From Microbacterium aurum (GTDB lineage: Bacteria > Actinomycetota > Actinomycetes > Actinomycetales > Microbacteriaceae): a stretch of 64,000 nucleotides of DNA. Each line of letters starts with the position of its first letter. The stretch's first letter is position 1. The DNA lies in assembly GCF_016907815.1 (NCBI RefSeq), contig NZ_JAFBCQ010000001.1, positions 1,488,001 to 1,552,000 on the forward strand. The letters run 5' to 3'. The notes under the pieces are model-generated. The model was given only the letters and a program-made list of their open reading frames with translations, made no database searches and was not told the DNA's origin. Positions 23,329 through 31,804 of this stretch are shown piece by piece. The position numbers and the translations under genes are program-made.

Positions 23329-24748
23329 CTAGAAGCTCGTGACGAGGTCGCCCAGCACGGCCTCGAGCTTGGACGGGTCGGTCGCGTCGTAGTAATGCGC
23401 ACCCGTGGCGCTCGAGATCGACTGCAGCGTCGGCACGTCGGCGTCGGCGCCGTAGGCGAGCGTGAAGATCAGCACCGGCGTGGAGTGGTGCATGTCTTTC
23501 AGGTCGGCGATCATCTGGTCGGCGCCGATGGTCGGAGCGTTCGGCGTGTCGTTCTTGCCGTCGCTCAGCAGCACGATCGCGTTGATGCGATCGCTCGTCC
23601 AGGTCGCCGCCTGCTGCTTCGCGAACTCGTCCACCGCCTGGTACAGCGGGGTGTCGCCCATCGAGGCGACGCCGTTCAGGGCCGCCAGGAAGCCGTCGCG
23701 CGAAGAGCTGATGTCGGACACGGGCGCGACGAGGCCCGGCACCATCGCTCCGTCCGGAGCCTGCGCGAACCCGGCGAGGCCGACGTCGTCGCCCGTGGTG
23801 AAGTGCCCGAGGGCCGCCTCGATCGCCTTGCGGGCCTGGGTGAGCTTGGTGTCGGTGGGCGAGATCGGCTCGTCCATCGAGCCCGACACGTCGAGCAGGA
23901 ACAGCACGTTCGCACGCTTGCGGACGTCGGGGAACGAGGCCTGCACCGCCGTCACGACGTCGGCGCCGGGGAACGGCAGGGCGGTGGTCAGCTCGTCCGT
24001 GAGCTGACCGACCTTCTGCACGCTCTCGTCCAGCGCCCGGTTGAGATCGCGGTAGCCGGCGCCGCGCACGACCGACTGCCCCTGCGCGGTGAGTGCGTAG
24101 CGGATGAAGTCGGCGGCGGCCTCGGACTCGACGGGGTCGATCCACGAGCCCGTGAGACGCATCGCCGGGTTGTCGGCCGCGTAGTAGCCGTCCGTCGGGT
24201 AGATCGGGATCAGCTGCTCGGCGGGCGGGTCGGCCTGCGTGCGGTTGATGCCGTCGCGGCTGGTGATGCCCCGGTTGTAGTCCCACACCGACTTCTCGTC
24301 GACGATCACGGCCGACAGGAAGTCGGCGGACGAACCGGATGCCTCCGCCTGCCGTGCGTGCCACAGGAAGTGCTCGGGCGTGGCCATGTAGTGGCTCGTC
24401 GCGGTCTCGTTCGCGTGCACCGTGCTCTGGATGGCGGGGTCGTCGACCTCGGCGGCCGTGAGGTCCGCCAGCGAACCCGCGGCGGTGCCGTACGAGGCGT
24501 ACATGGCGGCCTCGCCCGACGTGGCGACGAGCGGGCTCGTCTTGCCGAGCTTGAACGCGCCCCACTCCGGATGGCCGAGGCCGCTCCAGAGGTCGGGATC
24601 CCCCGCCGCGTCGAACACGTCGGTCCACGTTGGCGCCGCGGACGACCAGCCGATCGTCTGGGCGAGGGGCTTGGGCATGGCGAGGACGATGTTCGAGATC
24701 GCGATGCTCGTCCCCTCCTTGCCGATCGCCGTCGCACCCTCGGACTGT
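23329..24748 (-). pseudogene. Substrate-binding/von Willebrand A protein, N-terminally truncated
   Basis: The open frame encodes a solute-binding-like part (SIAISNIVLAMPKPLAQTIG, IYPTDGYYAADNPAMRLTGS) and then a VWA domain with an intact MIDAS, DVSGSMDEP (about 210 residues from the C-terminus) and LLSDGKNDTPN. Full-length relatives are secreted lipoproteins with a signal peptide and more N-terminal sequence; here similarity stops at about 24748, where a P-type ATPase fragment begins in the opposite direction. No start codon with a ribosome site is visible at the junction. Confidence 0.75.
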
Positions 24749-25514
24749 GCGACGGCGTGACGGCGGAGATCGACGGGCGCACCGTGGTGGTCGGCAAGCC
24801 CGCCTACGTCGCGTCGCTGGCGGCCGACACCGAACGTGTGTCGCTCAGGGCCGGGGAAGCCGCCGCATACGTGGCGGTCGACGGTCGGTTCGCGGGCGTG
24901 CTGGTGCTCGCCGACGATCCGCGTCCCGAGTCCGCCGCGGTGATCTCGTGGCTGCGGGAGGAGGGCCTCGAGCGCATCACGATGCTCACGGGGGACACGG
25001 CCGCCACCGCTGAGACGATCGCGAAGGACGTCGGGATCGACGAGGTGCACGCCGATCTCCTGCCTCCCGAGAAGGTGCGTCTCGCGGCGCAGCTGCATCC
25101 GAGGCCTGTGATGATGGTCGGCGACGGCGTGAACGATGCGCCCGTGCTCGCCGCAGCCGACATCGGCATGGCCATGGGGCGAAAGGTGCGACGGTGGCGG
25201 GGGATGCTGCGGACATCGTTATCCTGGTCGACTCGCTCGCGAAGGTCGCCGATGCCGTCTCGATCGGCCGGCACACGCTGCGCGTCGCGCTCACCGCCAT
25301 CTGGATCGGTATCGGCCTGAGCGTCGGCCTCATGATCGTCGCGATGACGGGTGTGATTCCCGCCGTCGCCGGTGCCCTCACACAGGAGCTCGTCGACCTC
25401 GCCACGATCCTCTACGCTTTGCGCGCTCTCGGTGGCCCGCCCAGCGGACTCACCTCCGCTCGGCCGTCGCGTCAAGAGCGAAGCAACGAGACCACACCGC
25501 GAGCCGACCTGTGA
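24749..25514 (+). pseudogene. P1B-type heavy-metal ATPase, truncated and frameshifted
   Basis: C-terminal part of a metal-exporting P-type ATPase. The N-domain end (GVTAEIDGRTVVVGKPAY), the P-domain ITMLTGDTAATAETIAKDVG and the hinge VMMVGDGVNDAPVLAAADIG are in one frame. After MAMG the frame shifts: the rest (AGDAADIVILVDSLAKVADA and the last two membrane helices) continues in another frame from about 25194. One G missing in the run at 25176-25179 would explain it. The phosphorylation site and metal-binding helices are absent. Confidence 0.82.
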
Positions 25515-25715
25515 CGACACCACCTACGCACACGAGAGGGAGCGGGACACCGTCCGCCGCGCCGATGATCACCACGGCCCAGGGCCGCGTCTTCCAGCCC
25601 GCCAGAAGTGCCTGCGCCCAGCTGCGCGTGAGGAAGGGGTTCCAGAACGACTTGGCGGATCCAGTCCGGCATCCTGCCTGTTCCGCACGCAACGGCCGCC
25701 GATCCTCTCGGGCGG
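25515..25715. other. Non-coding stretch upstream of the arsenic genes, possible gene remnant
   Basis: No intact gene. On the minus strand, 25550-25680 reads as a mostly hydrophobic segment (SFWNPFLTRSWAQALLAGW, then AVVIIGAADG) that looks like part of a membrane protein. It has no start, and I cannot name a family. Confidence 0.4.
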
Positions 25716-25731
25716 ATAGACTGCGGTCTAT
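25716..25731. promoter_or_regulatory. ArsR operator, site 1
   Basis: ATAGAC-TGCG-GTCTAT, a perfect 6-4-6 inverted repeat. It contains the -10-like TAGACT (25717-25722) and runs into the ATG of the arsR-arsC gene at 25730, so binding would autoregulate the gene by blocking polymerase. Confidence 0.8.
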
Positions 25732-26623
25732 GCATTTGGTGGTGGAGGTCCCGGTGCTGGCGGTCCTCGCGGACCCCACTCGCGCCCGGATCGTCCAGCT
25801 GATCCGTGATGCCGAGGGTGGTCGGGCGATGGTGAGCCGGCTCGCGGAGCAGCTCGGGCTGCGTCAGCCCACGGTCAGCCACCATTTGGCCGCGTTGCAC
25901 GCCGAAGGTCTCGTGGTCCGGGAACCGGAGGGGCGGCGGGTCTGGTACTCGATCAACCCCGATGAAGCCGACCGAATCACCGCGCTCCTCGGCGCCCCCG
26001 CCCTCGCGGCGGAGGAGCCGGACTGGGAGCGAGTGGTCGACGACCTCGCTGCTCGCTACCACGGTGTCTTCAACCGTGAGACTGTCGCTCGCACCCTCGC
26101 CGACTCTCGCGATCTGCTCGCCGCGCGCGGCACCACCTCGCTGCTGGCTTCGCGGGCGGCGGCGTTCACTGCGGCGCGCCTGGACGACCTGCACCGGGTC
26201 GAACAGGCGTCGACGGGGACGCCGACGGTGCTGTTCGTCTGCGTCCAGAACGCCGGCCGCTCCCAGCTGGCCGCAGGAGTCCTCCGCCAACTCGCCGGCG
26301 ACAAGGTCATCGTCCGCACCGCCGGATCCGCCCCCGCGGCCGAGGTCCGCTCCGCGATCGTGACCGCTTTGGACGAGATCGGCGTCACGCTCGGCGGGGA
26401 GTTCCCCAAGCCGCTGACCGACGACGCCGTCAAGGCCGCGGATGTCGTGGTCACGATGGGCTGCGGCGACGCCTGCCCGGTCTATCCCGGCCGTCGCTAT
26501 CTCGACTGGGATCTCGCCGACCCCGTCGGCCAGCCGCTCAGCGTGATCCGGGAGATCCGCGATGACATCGACAGCCGCGTCCGCACCCTCCTGGCGGAGT
26601 TGATCGGCCCCTCCGTCACTTAA
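25730..26623 (+). CDS. ArsR-ArsC fusion: arsenic-responsive repressor joined to arsenate reductase
   Basis: 297 residues. Residues 1-80 are an ArsR/SmtB winged helix (VLAVLADPTRARIVQLIRDA, QPTVSHHLAALHAEGLVVRE). Residues about 95-150 are a helical segment like the N-terminal domain of actinobacterial ArsC (YHGVFNRETVARTLADSRDL). Residues about 162-297 are an ArsC domain with phosphate loop CVQNAGRSQ and resolving cysteines in VTMGCGDACPVYPG. The repressor half should release DNA on arsenite, while the other half makes arsenite from arsenate. It lies over operator site 1 and is probably leaderless. Confidence 0.9.
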   Translation: MHLVVEVPVLAVLADPTRARIVQLIRDAEGGRAMVSRLAEQLGLRQPTVSHHLAALHAEGLVVREPEGRRVWYSINPDEADRITALLGAPALAAEEPDWERVVDDLAARYHGVFNRETVARTLADSRDLLAARGTTSLLASRAAAFTAARLDDLHRVEQASTGTPTVLFVCVQNAGRSQLAAGVLRQLAGDKVIVRTAGSAPAAEVRSAIVTALDEIGVTLGGEFPKPLTDDAVKAADVVVTMGCGDACPVYPGRRYLDWDLADPVGQPLSVIREIRDDIDSRVRTLLAELIGPSVT

Positions 26624-26626
26624 CTG

Positions 26627-26642
26627 ATAGATGGTGGTCTAT
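26627..26642. promoter_or_regulatory. ArsR operator, site 2
   Basis: ATAGAT-GGTG-GTCTAT, one mismatch from site 1. It lies 4 bp after the fusion gene and 31 bp before arsC and overlaps the -10-like TATGCT (26640-26645). The second gene group can therefore have its own promoter under the same repressor. Confidence 0.78.
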
Positions 26643-26672
26643 GCTTTCTGATGAGAGGAAGCGAGACCCGTC

Positions 26673-27089
26673 ATGAGTGAGAAGCCCACTGTTCTGTTCG
26701 TCTGTGTCCACAACGCCGGGAGGTCGCAGATGGCCGCCGGCTACCTGCAGCACCTGGCCGGGGATCGGGTCGAGGTGCTGTCGGCTGGGTCCGAGCCGAA
26801 GGATCAGATCAACCCGGTCGCTGTCGCCGTGATGGCCGAGGAGGGCATCGATATCGCAGGCGGCACGCCGAAGTTGCTCACTGTCGATGCGGTGCGCGAG
26901 TCGGACGTGGTGATCACGATGGGCTGCGGGGATGCCTGCCCGATCTTCCCCGGGAAGCGCTACGAGGACTGGCTGCTCGACGACCCCGCCGGGCAGGGCA
27001 TCGAGTCCGTCCGGCCGATCCGGGACGAGATCCGCTCCCGTGTCGAGGCGCTGATCGCCGAGCTGCTGCCCGCGGGGAGGGCGGCATGA
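26673..27089 (+). CDS. arsC: Arsenate reductase ArsC (LMW-PTP fold)
   Basis: 138-residue cytoplasmic reductase, arsenate to arsenite. Phosphate loop FVCVHNAGRSQMAAGYLQ (Cys and Arg of the CX5R motif), AGSEPKDQINPVAV, and resolving cysteines in ITMGCGDACPIFPG are all present. It closely resembles the N-terminal half of the fusion at 6537, and the two probably share ancestry. A ribosome site GAGGAAG precedes the ATG. Electron donor is probably mycothiol/mycoredoxin or thioredoxin, as in other actinobacteria. Confidence 0.94.
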   Translation: MSEKPTVLFVCVHNAGRSQMAAGYLQHLAGDRVEVLSAGSEPKDQINPVAVAVMAEEGIDIAGGTPKLLTVDAVRESDVVITMGCGDACPIFPGKRYEDWLLDDPAGQGIESVRPIRDEIRSRVEALIAELLPAGRAA

Positions 27090-27496
27090 ACGCGCAGCGC
27101 GGCCAGGAGGGGCTGCTCCCCCCGGATTCGGTGCTGCACCGAGCCGCCGAACGCCTCGCGCAGCAGTTCGCCGGGATGGTGAGCGAGGAGACCGTCGAGC
27201 GGGTGGGGTTCGAGTCCTACGCCGCCCTCGCGCGGACCGCGAACGTCTCCACGCACCTGCCTACGGTTGCGGAGAAGTTCGCCCGCGACCGGCTGGTCGC
27301 CCTGGCGCAGTCGCGCGGGCTGATCGGCAAGCCGGTGCCGGAGATCCTCTACGTCTGCGTGCAGAACTCCGGCCGCTCGCAGATGGCCGCCGACCTCGAC
27401 CTGGACGGCATCCGCACGGTCCGTGACGAGATCCGCCAGCACGTCCAGCAGCTGCTCACCGAGCTCACGCCCGACCTCACGGCTCACCGGTCGTGA
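27086..27496 (+). pseudogene. Arsenate reductase with helical N-terminal domain, internal deletion
   Basis: 136 residues in one frame. Residues about 15-80 are the three-helix N-terminal domain of some actinobacterial ArsC proteins (VLHRAAERLAQQFAGMVSEE, YAALARTANVSTHLPTVAEK). The phosphate loop ILYVCVQNSGRSQMAA is intact, but the next residues, DLDLDGIRTVRDEIRQHVQQ, belong to the C-terminal helix. Roughly 75 residues, including the resolving cysteines, are missing. The join is in frame, so a shortened protein could be made, but reductase activity is unlikely. It overlaps arsC by 4 nt. Confidence 0.82.
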
Positions 27497-28203
27497 GGCG
27501 GCTCTCGCTCTGGCGGCGCAGCCTCGCCGAGTTCCTCGGCACGGGGCTGCTGGTGACGGTCGTGGTCGGATCGGGGATCGCCGCGGAGCGCCTCTCCACC
27601 GATCCCGGCCTGCAACTGCTGGAGAACTCGATCGCCACCGCGCTCGGCCTCGGCGTCCTGATCCTGCTGCTCGCCCCGGTCTCCGGCGCGCATTTCAACC
27701 CCGTGGTCTCGCTCGCCGACACCCTCCTCGGCAGCAGAACCGGCACCGGGCTGCCCGCACGCGAACTATCGGTCTATCTGCCGGCGCAGCTCGCAGGCGG
27801 GATCGGCGGCGCGATCCTGGCCCACGCGATGTTCGCCACCCCGACCGCGATCTCCACCACCGACCGCGCAACCCCCGCCACGTTCCTCGCCGAGATCGTC
27901 GCCACCGCAGGGCTCGTGCTTCTGATCATCGGGCTCAGCCGCACCGGCCGGCCCGCACCGGTGATCGCGACGGCGGTCGGCGCCTATATCGGCGCTGCCT
28001 ACTGGTTCATCAGCTCCACTTCGTTCGCCAACCCCGCCGTCACCATCGGCCGCATCTTCACCGACACCTTCGCCGGCATCGCCCCCAGCTCGGTGCTCCC
28101 GTTCCTCGGTGCCCAGATTCTCGGTGCGGGCGCGGCGATCGGCATCTCCCTGCTGCTCTTCCCTAGTGTCCAGGAGACCAGAGCCGGGTCGCAGCCGTCG
28201 TAG
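27493..28203 (+). CDS. MIP/aquaporin family channel, probable arsenite exit route
   Basis: 236-residue aquaglyceroporin-like protein with six membrane helices and two half-helices. The pore motifs are NPV (HFNPVVSLAD, near residue 78) and NPA (FANPAVTIGR, near 179), so the first NPA is altered. The conserved AEFLGTGLLV is at the start. It is the last ars gene and its GTG overlaps the previous stop (GTGA). No ArsB or Acr3 pump is present, so arsenite may leave through this channel, as shown for AqpS with ArsC in Sinorhizobium meliloti (family knowledge). The role here is inference. Confidence 0.85.
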   Translation: MRRLSLWRRSLAEFLGTGLLVTVVVGSGIAAERLSTDPGLQLLENSIATALGLGVLILLLAPVSGAHFNPVVSLADTLLGSRTGTGLPARELSVYLPAQLAGGIGGAILAHAMFATPTAISTTDRATPATFLAEIVATAGLVLLIIGLSRTGRPAPVIATAVGAYIGAAYWFISSTSFANPAVTIGRIFTDTFAGIAPSSVLPFLGAQILGAGAAIGISLLLFPSVQETRAGSQPS

Positions 28204-28236
28204 CCTCCACGCTCGACTGTCCGAGATCGCCCGCGT

Positions 28237-28398
28237 TCATCGTCCGAACAGCTTCGCGAAGAACCCGGTACCTTTCTCGCCCTGGTGGCCCTGGCAGCGC
28301 TGGGCCGCCGGTACGCCGCGCATGACCTGGTCGACGTGCTGACCGCATCCTGACCAGGTGGTCTTGCCGCACTTTCGGCAGGCGACGGCGTAACACAA
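28237..28398 (-). CDS. Mini zinc-ribbon protein (53 residues)
   Basis: Small protein with cysteines in ACRKCGKTTWSGCGQHVDQ and a further Cys and His in QRCQGHQGEK, fitting a single zinc site. Start is TTG at 28398 with AAGGAG 6 nt upstream, which decides the start. It is a clear paralogue of the 44-residue protein at 32577: both read CY/SxVxCxxCGKxTWxGCGQHV and then VPxAxRCxGH. It follows the CstR-like gene by 22 bp. Function unknown. Confidence 0.82.
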   Translation of the reverse strand: MCYAVACRKCGKTTWSGCGQHVDQVMRGVPAAQRCQGHQGEKGTGFFAKLFGR

Positions 28399-28420
28399 GG
28401 GTTTCTCCTTCGTTCGGTGC

Positions 28421-28696
28421 TCAGGCGAGCATGAGGAAGAGCTTCTCGAGCTCTTCGGTCGTCAGGCCCTGCTGGTCGCGGGCGGCGTCAGGGTCTGCGA
28501 TGCAGTCCTTCATCGCGGTGGAGACGATCGCGAAGCCGGCACGGTCGAGCGCGCTCGACACCGCTGAGAGCTGGGTCACGACCTCGCGGCAGGGGCGTTC
28601 GTTCTCAACCGCCGCGATGACGGCATCGAGTTGGCCGCGGGCGCGGCGCAGGCGGTTGACGATGCGCTTGTGCGCGTCGGCGTCGGTGGTGCTCAT
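28421..28696 (-). CDS. CsoR/CstR-family repressor, probably persulfide-sensing
   Basis: 91-residue helical repressor of the DUF156 family (HKRIVNRLRRARGQLDAVIA, EVVTQLSAVSSALDRAGFAI). Counting from ATG 28696, Cys36 and Cys65 match the two copper-ligand cysteines of CsoR, but the third ligand, His61, is Ala here. Two cysteines without the His is the pattern of CstR, which senses reactive sulfur. The surrounding rhodanese, CoA-disulfide reductase and thioredoxin genes fit that reading. The likely operators are at 32731-32771. Confidence 0.85.
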   Translation of the reverse strand: MSTTDADAHKRIVNRLRRARGQLDAVIAAVENERPCREVVTQLSAVSSALDRAGFAIVSTAMKDCIADPDAARDQQGLTTEELEKLFLMLA

Positions 28697-28814
28697 GAGT
28701 GGGATCCCTTCAGGGCCGGGGGTGGGTGTCGATGGGCTGGCGTGCCTCGTCGCAGCCGAGCGTATTCGTCGGCGTGTGTGCATCGCGGCGGTTCAGTAGT
28801 TGTGTGGGGCACTA

Positions 28815-29947
28815 GTGTGTTGCACCGCTAATTCATTTCTAGTTTTGTAGAATGGAGTATGTCGCGACGAGGACCTGTGCTTCCCGAGCTGACCCTCTCG
28901 GATGTGGAGCGTGATCAGCTGGAGCGGTGGGTGCGTCGCCGCAAGTCGGCGCAGGATCTCGCTCTGCGTTCGAGGATCGTGCTGGAATGCGCGACGGGCA
29001 GCTCCAACTCCGAGGTATCCAGGCGGCTGTTGGTGTCATTGCCCACGGTGCGCAAGTGGCGGACCCGGTTCCTTGAGCAGCGTCTCGATGGGCTCGTCGA
29101 CGAGCCGCGGCCGGGACGGCCGCCGCTGATCGGAGTGGACCGGGTTGAGCAGGTCATCGTCGACACTCTGGAATCGACCCCGAAGAATGCGACGCACTGG
29201 TCGAGGGCGAAGATGGCCGAACGTTCCGGGCTGTCGCGCTCGACGGTGGGGCGGATCTGGAAGGCATTCGGACTCAAGCCCCATCTGGAGGAGGGTTTCA
29301 AGCTCTCCAACGACCCATTGTTCACGGAGAAGGTCTACGACATCGTCGGGCTCTACCTGAACCCGCCGGAGTCTGCCGTCGTGCTCAGCGTCGACGAGAA
29401 GAGCCAGGTGCAGGCGTTGGCCCGCTCGCAGCCCGCGTTCCCGCTGATGCCGGGCGTCCCCGAGCGGCGCACGCACGACTATGTCCGGCATGGCACGACG
29501 AGCCTGTTCGCCGCGATGAACGTCGCCGACGGCACGGTGATCTCCTCGGTGCATCGCAAGCACCGCTCGGTTGAGTTCAAGAAGTTCCTGACCAAGATCG
29601 ACAAGAACGTTCCCGAACACCTCGACGTGCACGTCGTCTGCGACAACTACTCCACGCACAAACATCCGACTGTGAAGGCGTGGCTGGAGAAGCATCCCCG
29701 GTTCCACATGCACTTCACCCCGACGTACTCCTCCTGGATCAACCAGGTCGAGCGGCTCTTCGCCGAAGTCACCCGCGACCTGTTGCAACGCTCCGACCAC
29801 CGCAACGTTCAGTCCCTGGAGAGAGACCTCCGCGACTGGGTGAAAGCCTGGAACGAGAACCCGAAACCATTCATCTGGACCAAGACCGCCGAAGACATCC
29901 TCGACTCCATCGCCCGATACCTGAAACGAATTAACGGATCAGGACAC
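28815..29947 (+). mobile_element. IS630-family insertion sequence, 1133 bp
   Basis: Terminal inverted repeats start GTGTGTTGCACCGCTAATTC on the left and GTGTCCTGATCCGTTAATTC on the right strand, about 20 of 25 identical. The element is bounded by TA on both sides (28813-28814, 29948-29949), the usual IS630 target duplication. It carries one transposase gene and lies in a small membrane protein gene between the CoA-disulfide reductase and CstR-like genes. Confidence 0.92.
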
Positions 29948-29950
29948 TAG
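28859..29950 (+). CDS. IS630 family transposase
   Basis: 363-residue DDE transposase. An N-terminal paired helix-turn-helix region (SEVSRRLLVSLPTVRKWRTR, WSRAKMAERSGLSRSTVGRI) precedes the catalytic core with Asp in VLSVDEKSQVQ, Asp in HVVCDNYSTHK and Glu in SSWINQVERLFAEV. The frame is intact, so it may be active. Its stop TAG (29948-29950) is made by the TA target duplication plus one host base; the element itself ends before the stop codon. Confidence 0.95.
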   Translation: MSRRGPVLPELTLSDVERDQLERWVRRRKSAQDLALRSRIVLECATGSSNSEVSRRLLVSLPTVRKWRTRFLEQRLDGLVDEPRPGRPPLIGVDRVEQVIVDTLESTPKNATHWSRAKMAERSGLSRSTVGRIWKAFGLKPHLEEGFKLSNDPLFTEKVYDIVGLYLNPPESAVVLSVDEKSQVQALARSQPAFPLMPGVPERRTHDYVRHGTTSLFAAMNVADGTVISSVHRKHRSVEFKKFLTKIDKNVPEHLDVHVVCDNYSTHKHPTVKAWLEKHPRFHMHFTPTYSSWINQVERLFAEVTRDLLQRSDHRNVQSLERDLRDWVKAWNENPKPFIWTKTAEDILDSIARYLKRINGSGH

Positions 29951-30112
29951 CCGGTGATCGCGCCGATCGCCAGGAACGTTGCGCACACCCCGGCGGGGAT
30001 CGCGCACCAGGGCTGGTCGAGCGAGTTCAGCGAGAGCGCCGCGAGGAAGATCCCGGCAAGTGCCATCAGCACCCGTTCTGACCTGCTGCGTGAGCAGGAT
30101 GCCGCAGCGAGC

Positions 30113-31804
30113 CTACGCATGCGCGAGCACTCCTGGCCGCTCCAAGACCTCGTTCTGCCGCGCGCCGAGCCAGGCCCGCAGCGTAAGCATGCCGCCCGAC
30201 AGCGAGGCGGAGTCGAAGCCCGCCTGCACCAGCACGCGGTGGGCGATCGCCGATCGCACGCCCGATTGGCACATGACGCGCACGGCCCGGCCGGCCGCGG
30301 CGGCGCGTACTTCGTCGAGGCGGTCCCGCAGCTCGGTGTGCGGGACGTTGAGCGAGCTCGGCACGAACCCCGTGGCGTACTCGGCGGGGGTGCGGACGTC
30401 GAGGATCAACGCGTTCTCCCGCGCCTCGTCGAGGTCTTCCGGGTACCAGAGCCGCAGCGTGCCGGCGAGGACGTTCTCGCCCACCATGCCGGCGAGGTTG
30501 ACAGGATCCTTGGCCTGCCCGTATGGCGGCGAGTAGGCGAGGTCGAGGTCGATGAGATCATCGACGCGCAGGCCCGCGCGGATCGCGGTCGCCAGCACGT
30601 CGATGCGCTTGTCCACCCCCTCGGTGCCGACGGCCTGGGCACCGAGCAGCGCACCGTCGGCGGTGCGGATGTGCACGACGAGGTGTACCTGGGCGGCGCC
30701 GGGGAAGTAGCCCGCATGCTGGTTCGGGTGCAGGTGCAGGGTGCGGTACTCGATGCCCGCGGCATCAAGCGCTGCGCGGTTCGCGCCGGTGAGGGCGGCG
30801 GTGAGTCTTCCGACCCGCACGATCGCCGTGCCGACCGGGTGCGGAAGAGCTCGCGCGTCGTCCGGTCGCAAGATGTCGTCGGCGATCAGGCGTCCGGCGC
30901 GGTTCGCGGGTCCCGCGAGGGCTACCGGGCGACGGATGCCGGTGACAGCGTCGACCGACACCGTCGCGTCGCCCGCGGCCCACACTCCCGGGGCGGAGGT
31001 GCGGCCGTGCGCATCCACGACGATCGCGCCCCGTTCACAGGTGATGCCGGCCGCCTCGAACGGCGCCGTGTCTGGCCATACTCCGACTGAGAGCACGATG
31101 ATGTCGGCCGCCAGCCGCGCGCCGTCGGCGAGTACGACCACGTCGGCATCGTCGCCGTGCTCAACGCTCGCGGCGGCGATCCCCGTACGCACCTCGACTC
31201 CGAGCTCGCCCAGTTCCTGCGTGATCAGCCATGCCAGCTCTGTCTCCAGCGGCGGCAACGGGTGCGGGGCTAGCTCGACCACCGAGACCTCCAGGCCCTG
31301 CCTGGCCAGCGCCTCGGCCGCCTCGATCCCGATGAAGCCCGCACCGAGTACGACGGCCCGCCGGGCGCCGGCGAGCACCTCGTCGCGGAGGGCCACGGCA
31401 TCCTCCACCGTGCGCAGCGTGCGCACCCGGGGCGAGTCGAGCCCCGGCAGCGGTGGGCGCAGAGCGGACGCACCCGGCGAGAGCACGAGCGCATCGTAGG
31501 ACAGCTCGTAGGTACCGTCCTCCGTGCGCACCGACACGGTCTTCGCGGAGATGTCGACGGCCGTCACCTCGCTGCCGGTGCGCACGTCCAGAGCGAGAGC
31601 GGCGCGAAGCGACTGCGGGGTCTGCACTAGCAGCGACCGCTCCTCGGTGATCTCGCCGCCGACGAAGTAGGGCAGACCGCAGTTCGCGAACGACACGTGC
31701 GCGCCGCGTTCGAGCACCACGATCTCCGCGCTCTCATCGAGCCGGCGCGCCCGGGCCGCGCAGCTCATGCCTCCGGCGACACCGCCCACGATCACGATCC
31801 TCAT
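30113..31804 (-). CDS. CoA-disulfide reductase with C-terminal rhodanese domain
   Basis: 563-residue flavoprotein of the CoADR-Rhd type, which reduces CoA disulfides, persulfides or polysulfides with NAD(P)H. FAD motif VIVGGVAGGMSCAARARR, single active Cys near residue 43 in FANCGLPYFVGG, second nucleotide motif VVLGAGFIGIEAAEAL, and the dimer-domain marker LAYSPPYGQAKDPVNLAG. Residues about 460-550 are a rhodanese with active Cys in RVMCQSGVRSA. The ATG overlaps the thioredoxin stop (ATGA). It is the core enzyme of the reactive-sulfur operon. Confidence 0.93.
   Translation of the reverse strand: MRIVIVGGVAGGMSCAARARRLDESAEIVVLERGAHVSFANCGLPYFVGGEITEERSLLVQTPQSLRAALALDVRTGSEVTAVDISAKTVSVRTEDGTYELSYDALVLSPGASALRPPLPGLDSPRVRTLRTVEDAVALRDEVLAGARRAVVLGAGFIGIEAAEALARQGLEVSVVELAPHPLPPLETELAWLITQELGELGVEVRTGIAAASVEHGDDADVVVLADGARLAADIIVLSVGVWPDTAPFEAAGITCERGAIVVDAHGRTSAPGVWAAGDATVSVDAVTGIRRPVALAGPANRAGRLIADDILRPDDARALPHPVGTAIVRVGRLTAALTGANRAALDAAGIEYRTLHLHPNQHAGYFPGAAQVHLVVHIRTADGALLGAQAVGTEGVDKRIDVLATAIRAGLRVDDLIDLDLAYSPPYGQAKDPVNLAGMVGENVLAGTLRLWYPEDLDEARENALILDVRTPAEYATGFVPSSLNVPHTELRDRLDEVRAAAAGRAVRVMCQSGVRSAIAHRVLVQAGFDSASLSGGMLTLRAWLGARQNEVLERPGVLAHA

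Larger units (their letters stand above)
28771..30120 (-). pseudogene. YgaP-like (DUF2892) small membrane protein, split by IS630
   Basis: The 5' part (30120 to 29948) encodes a hydrophobic protein: SERVLMALAGIFLAALSLNS, DQPWCAIPAGVCATFLA, IGAITG. It then meets the IS. The coding sequence resumes beyond the IS at 28812 as CPTQLLNRR, completing the family's GxCP motif. Joined, the sequence reads ITG-stop-CPTQLL, with TAG in place of the expected aromatic codon. The ATG at 30120 overlaps the end of the CoA-disulfide reductase gene by 8 nt; internal starts at 30072 and 30066 are alternatives. Confidence 0.72.
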
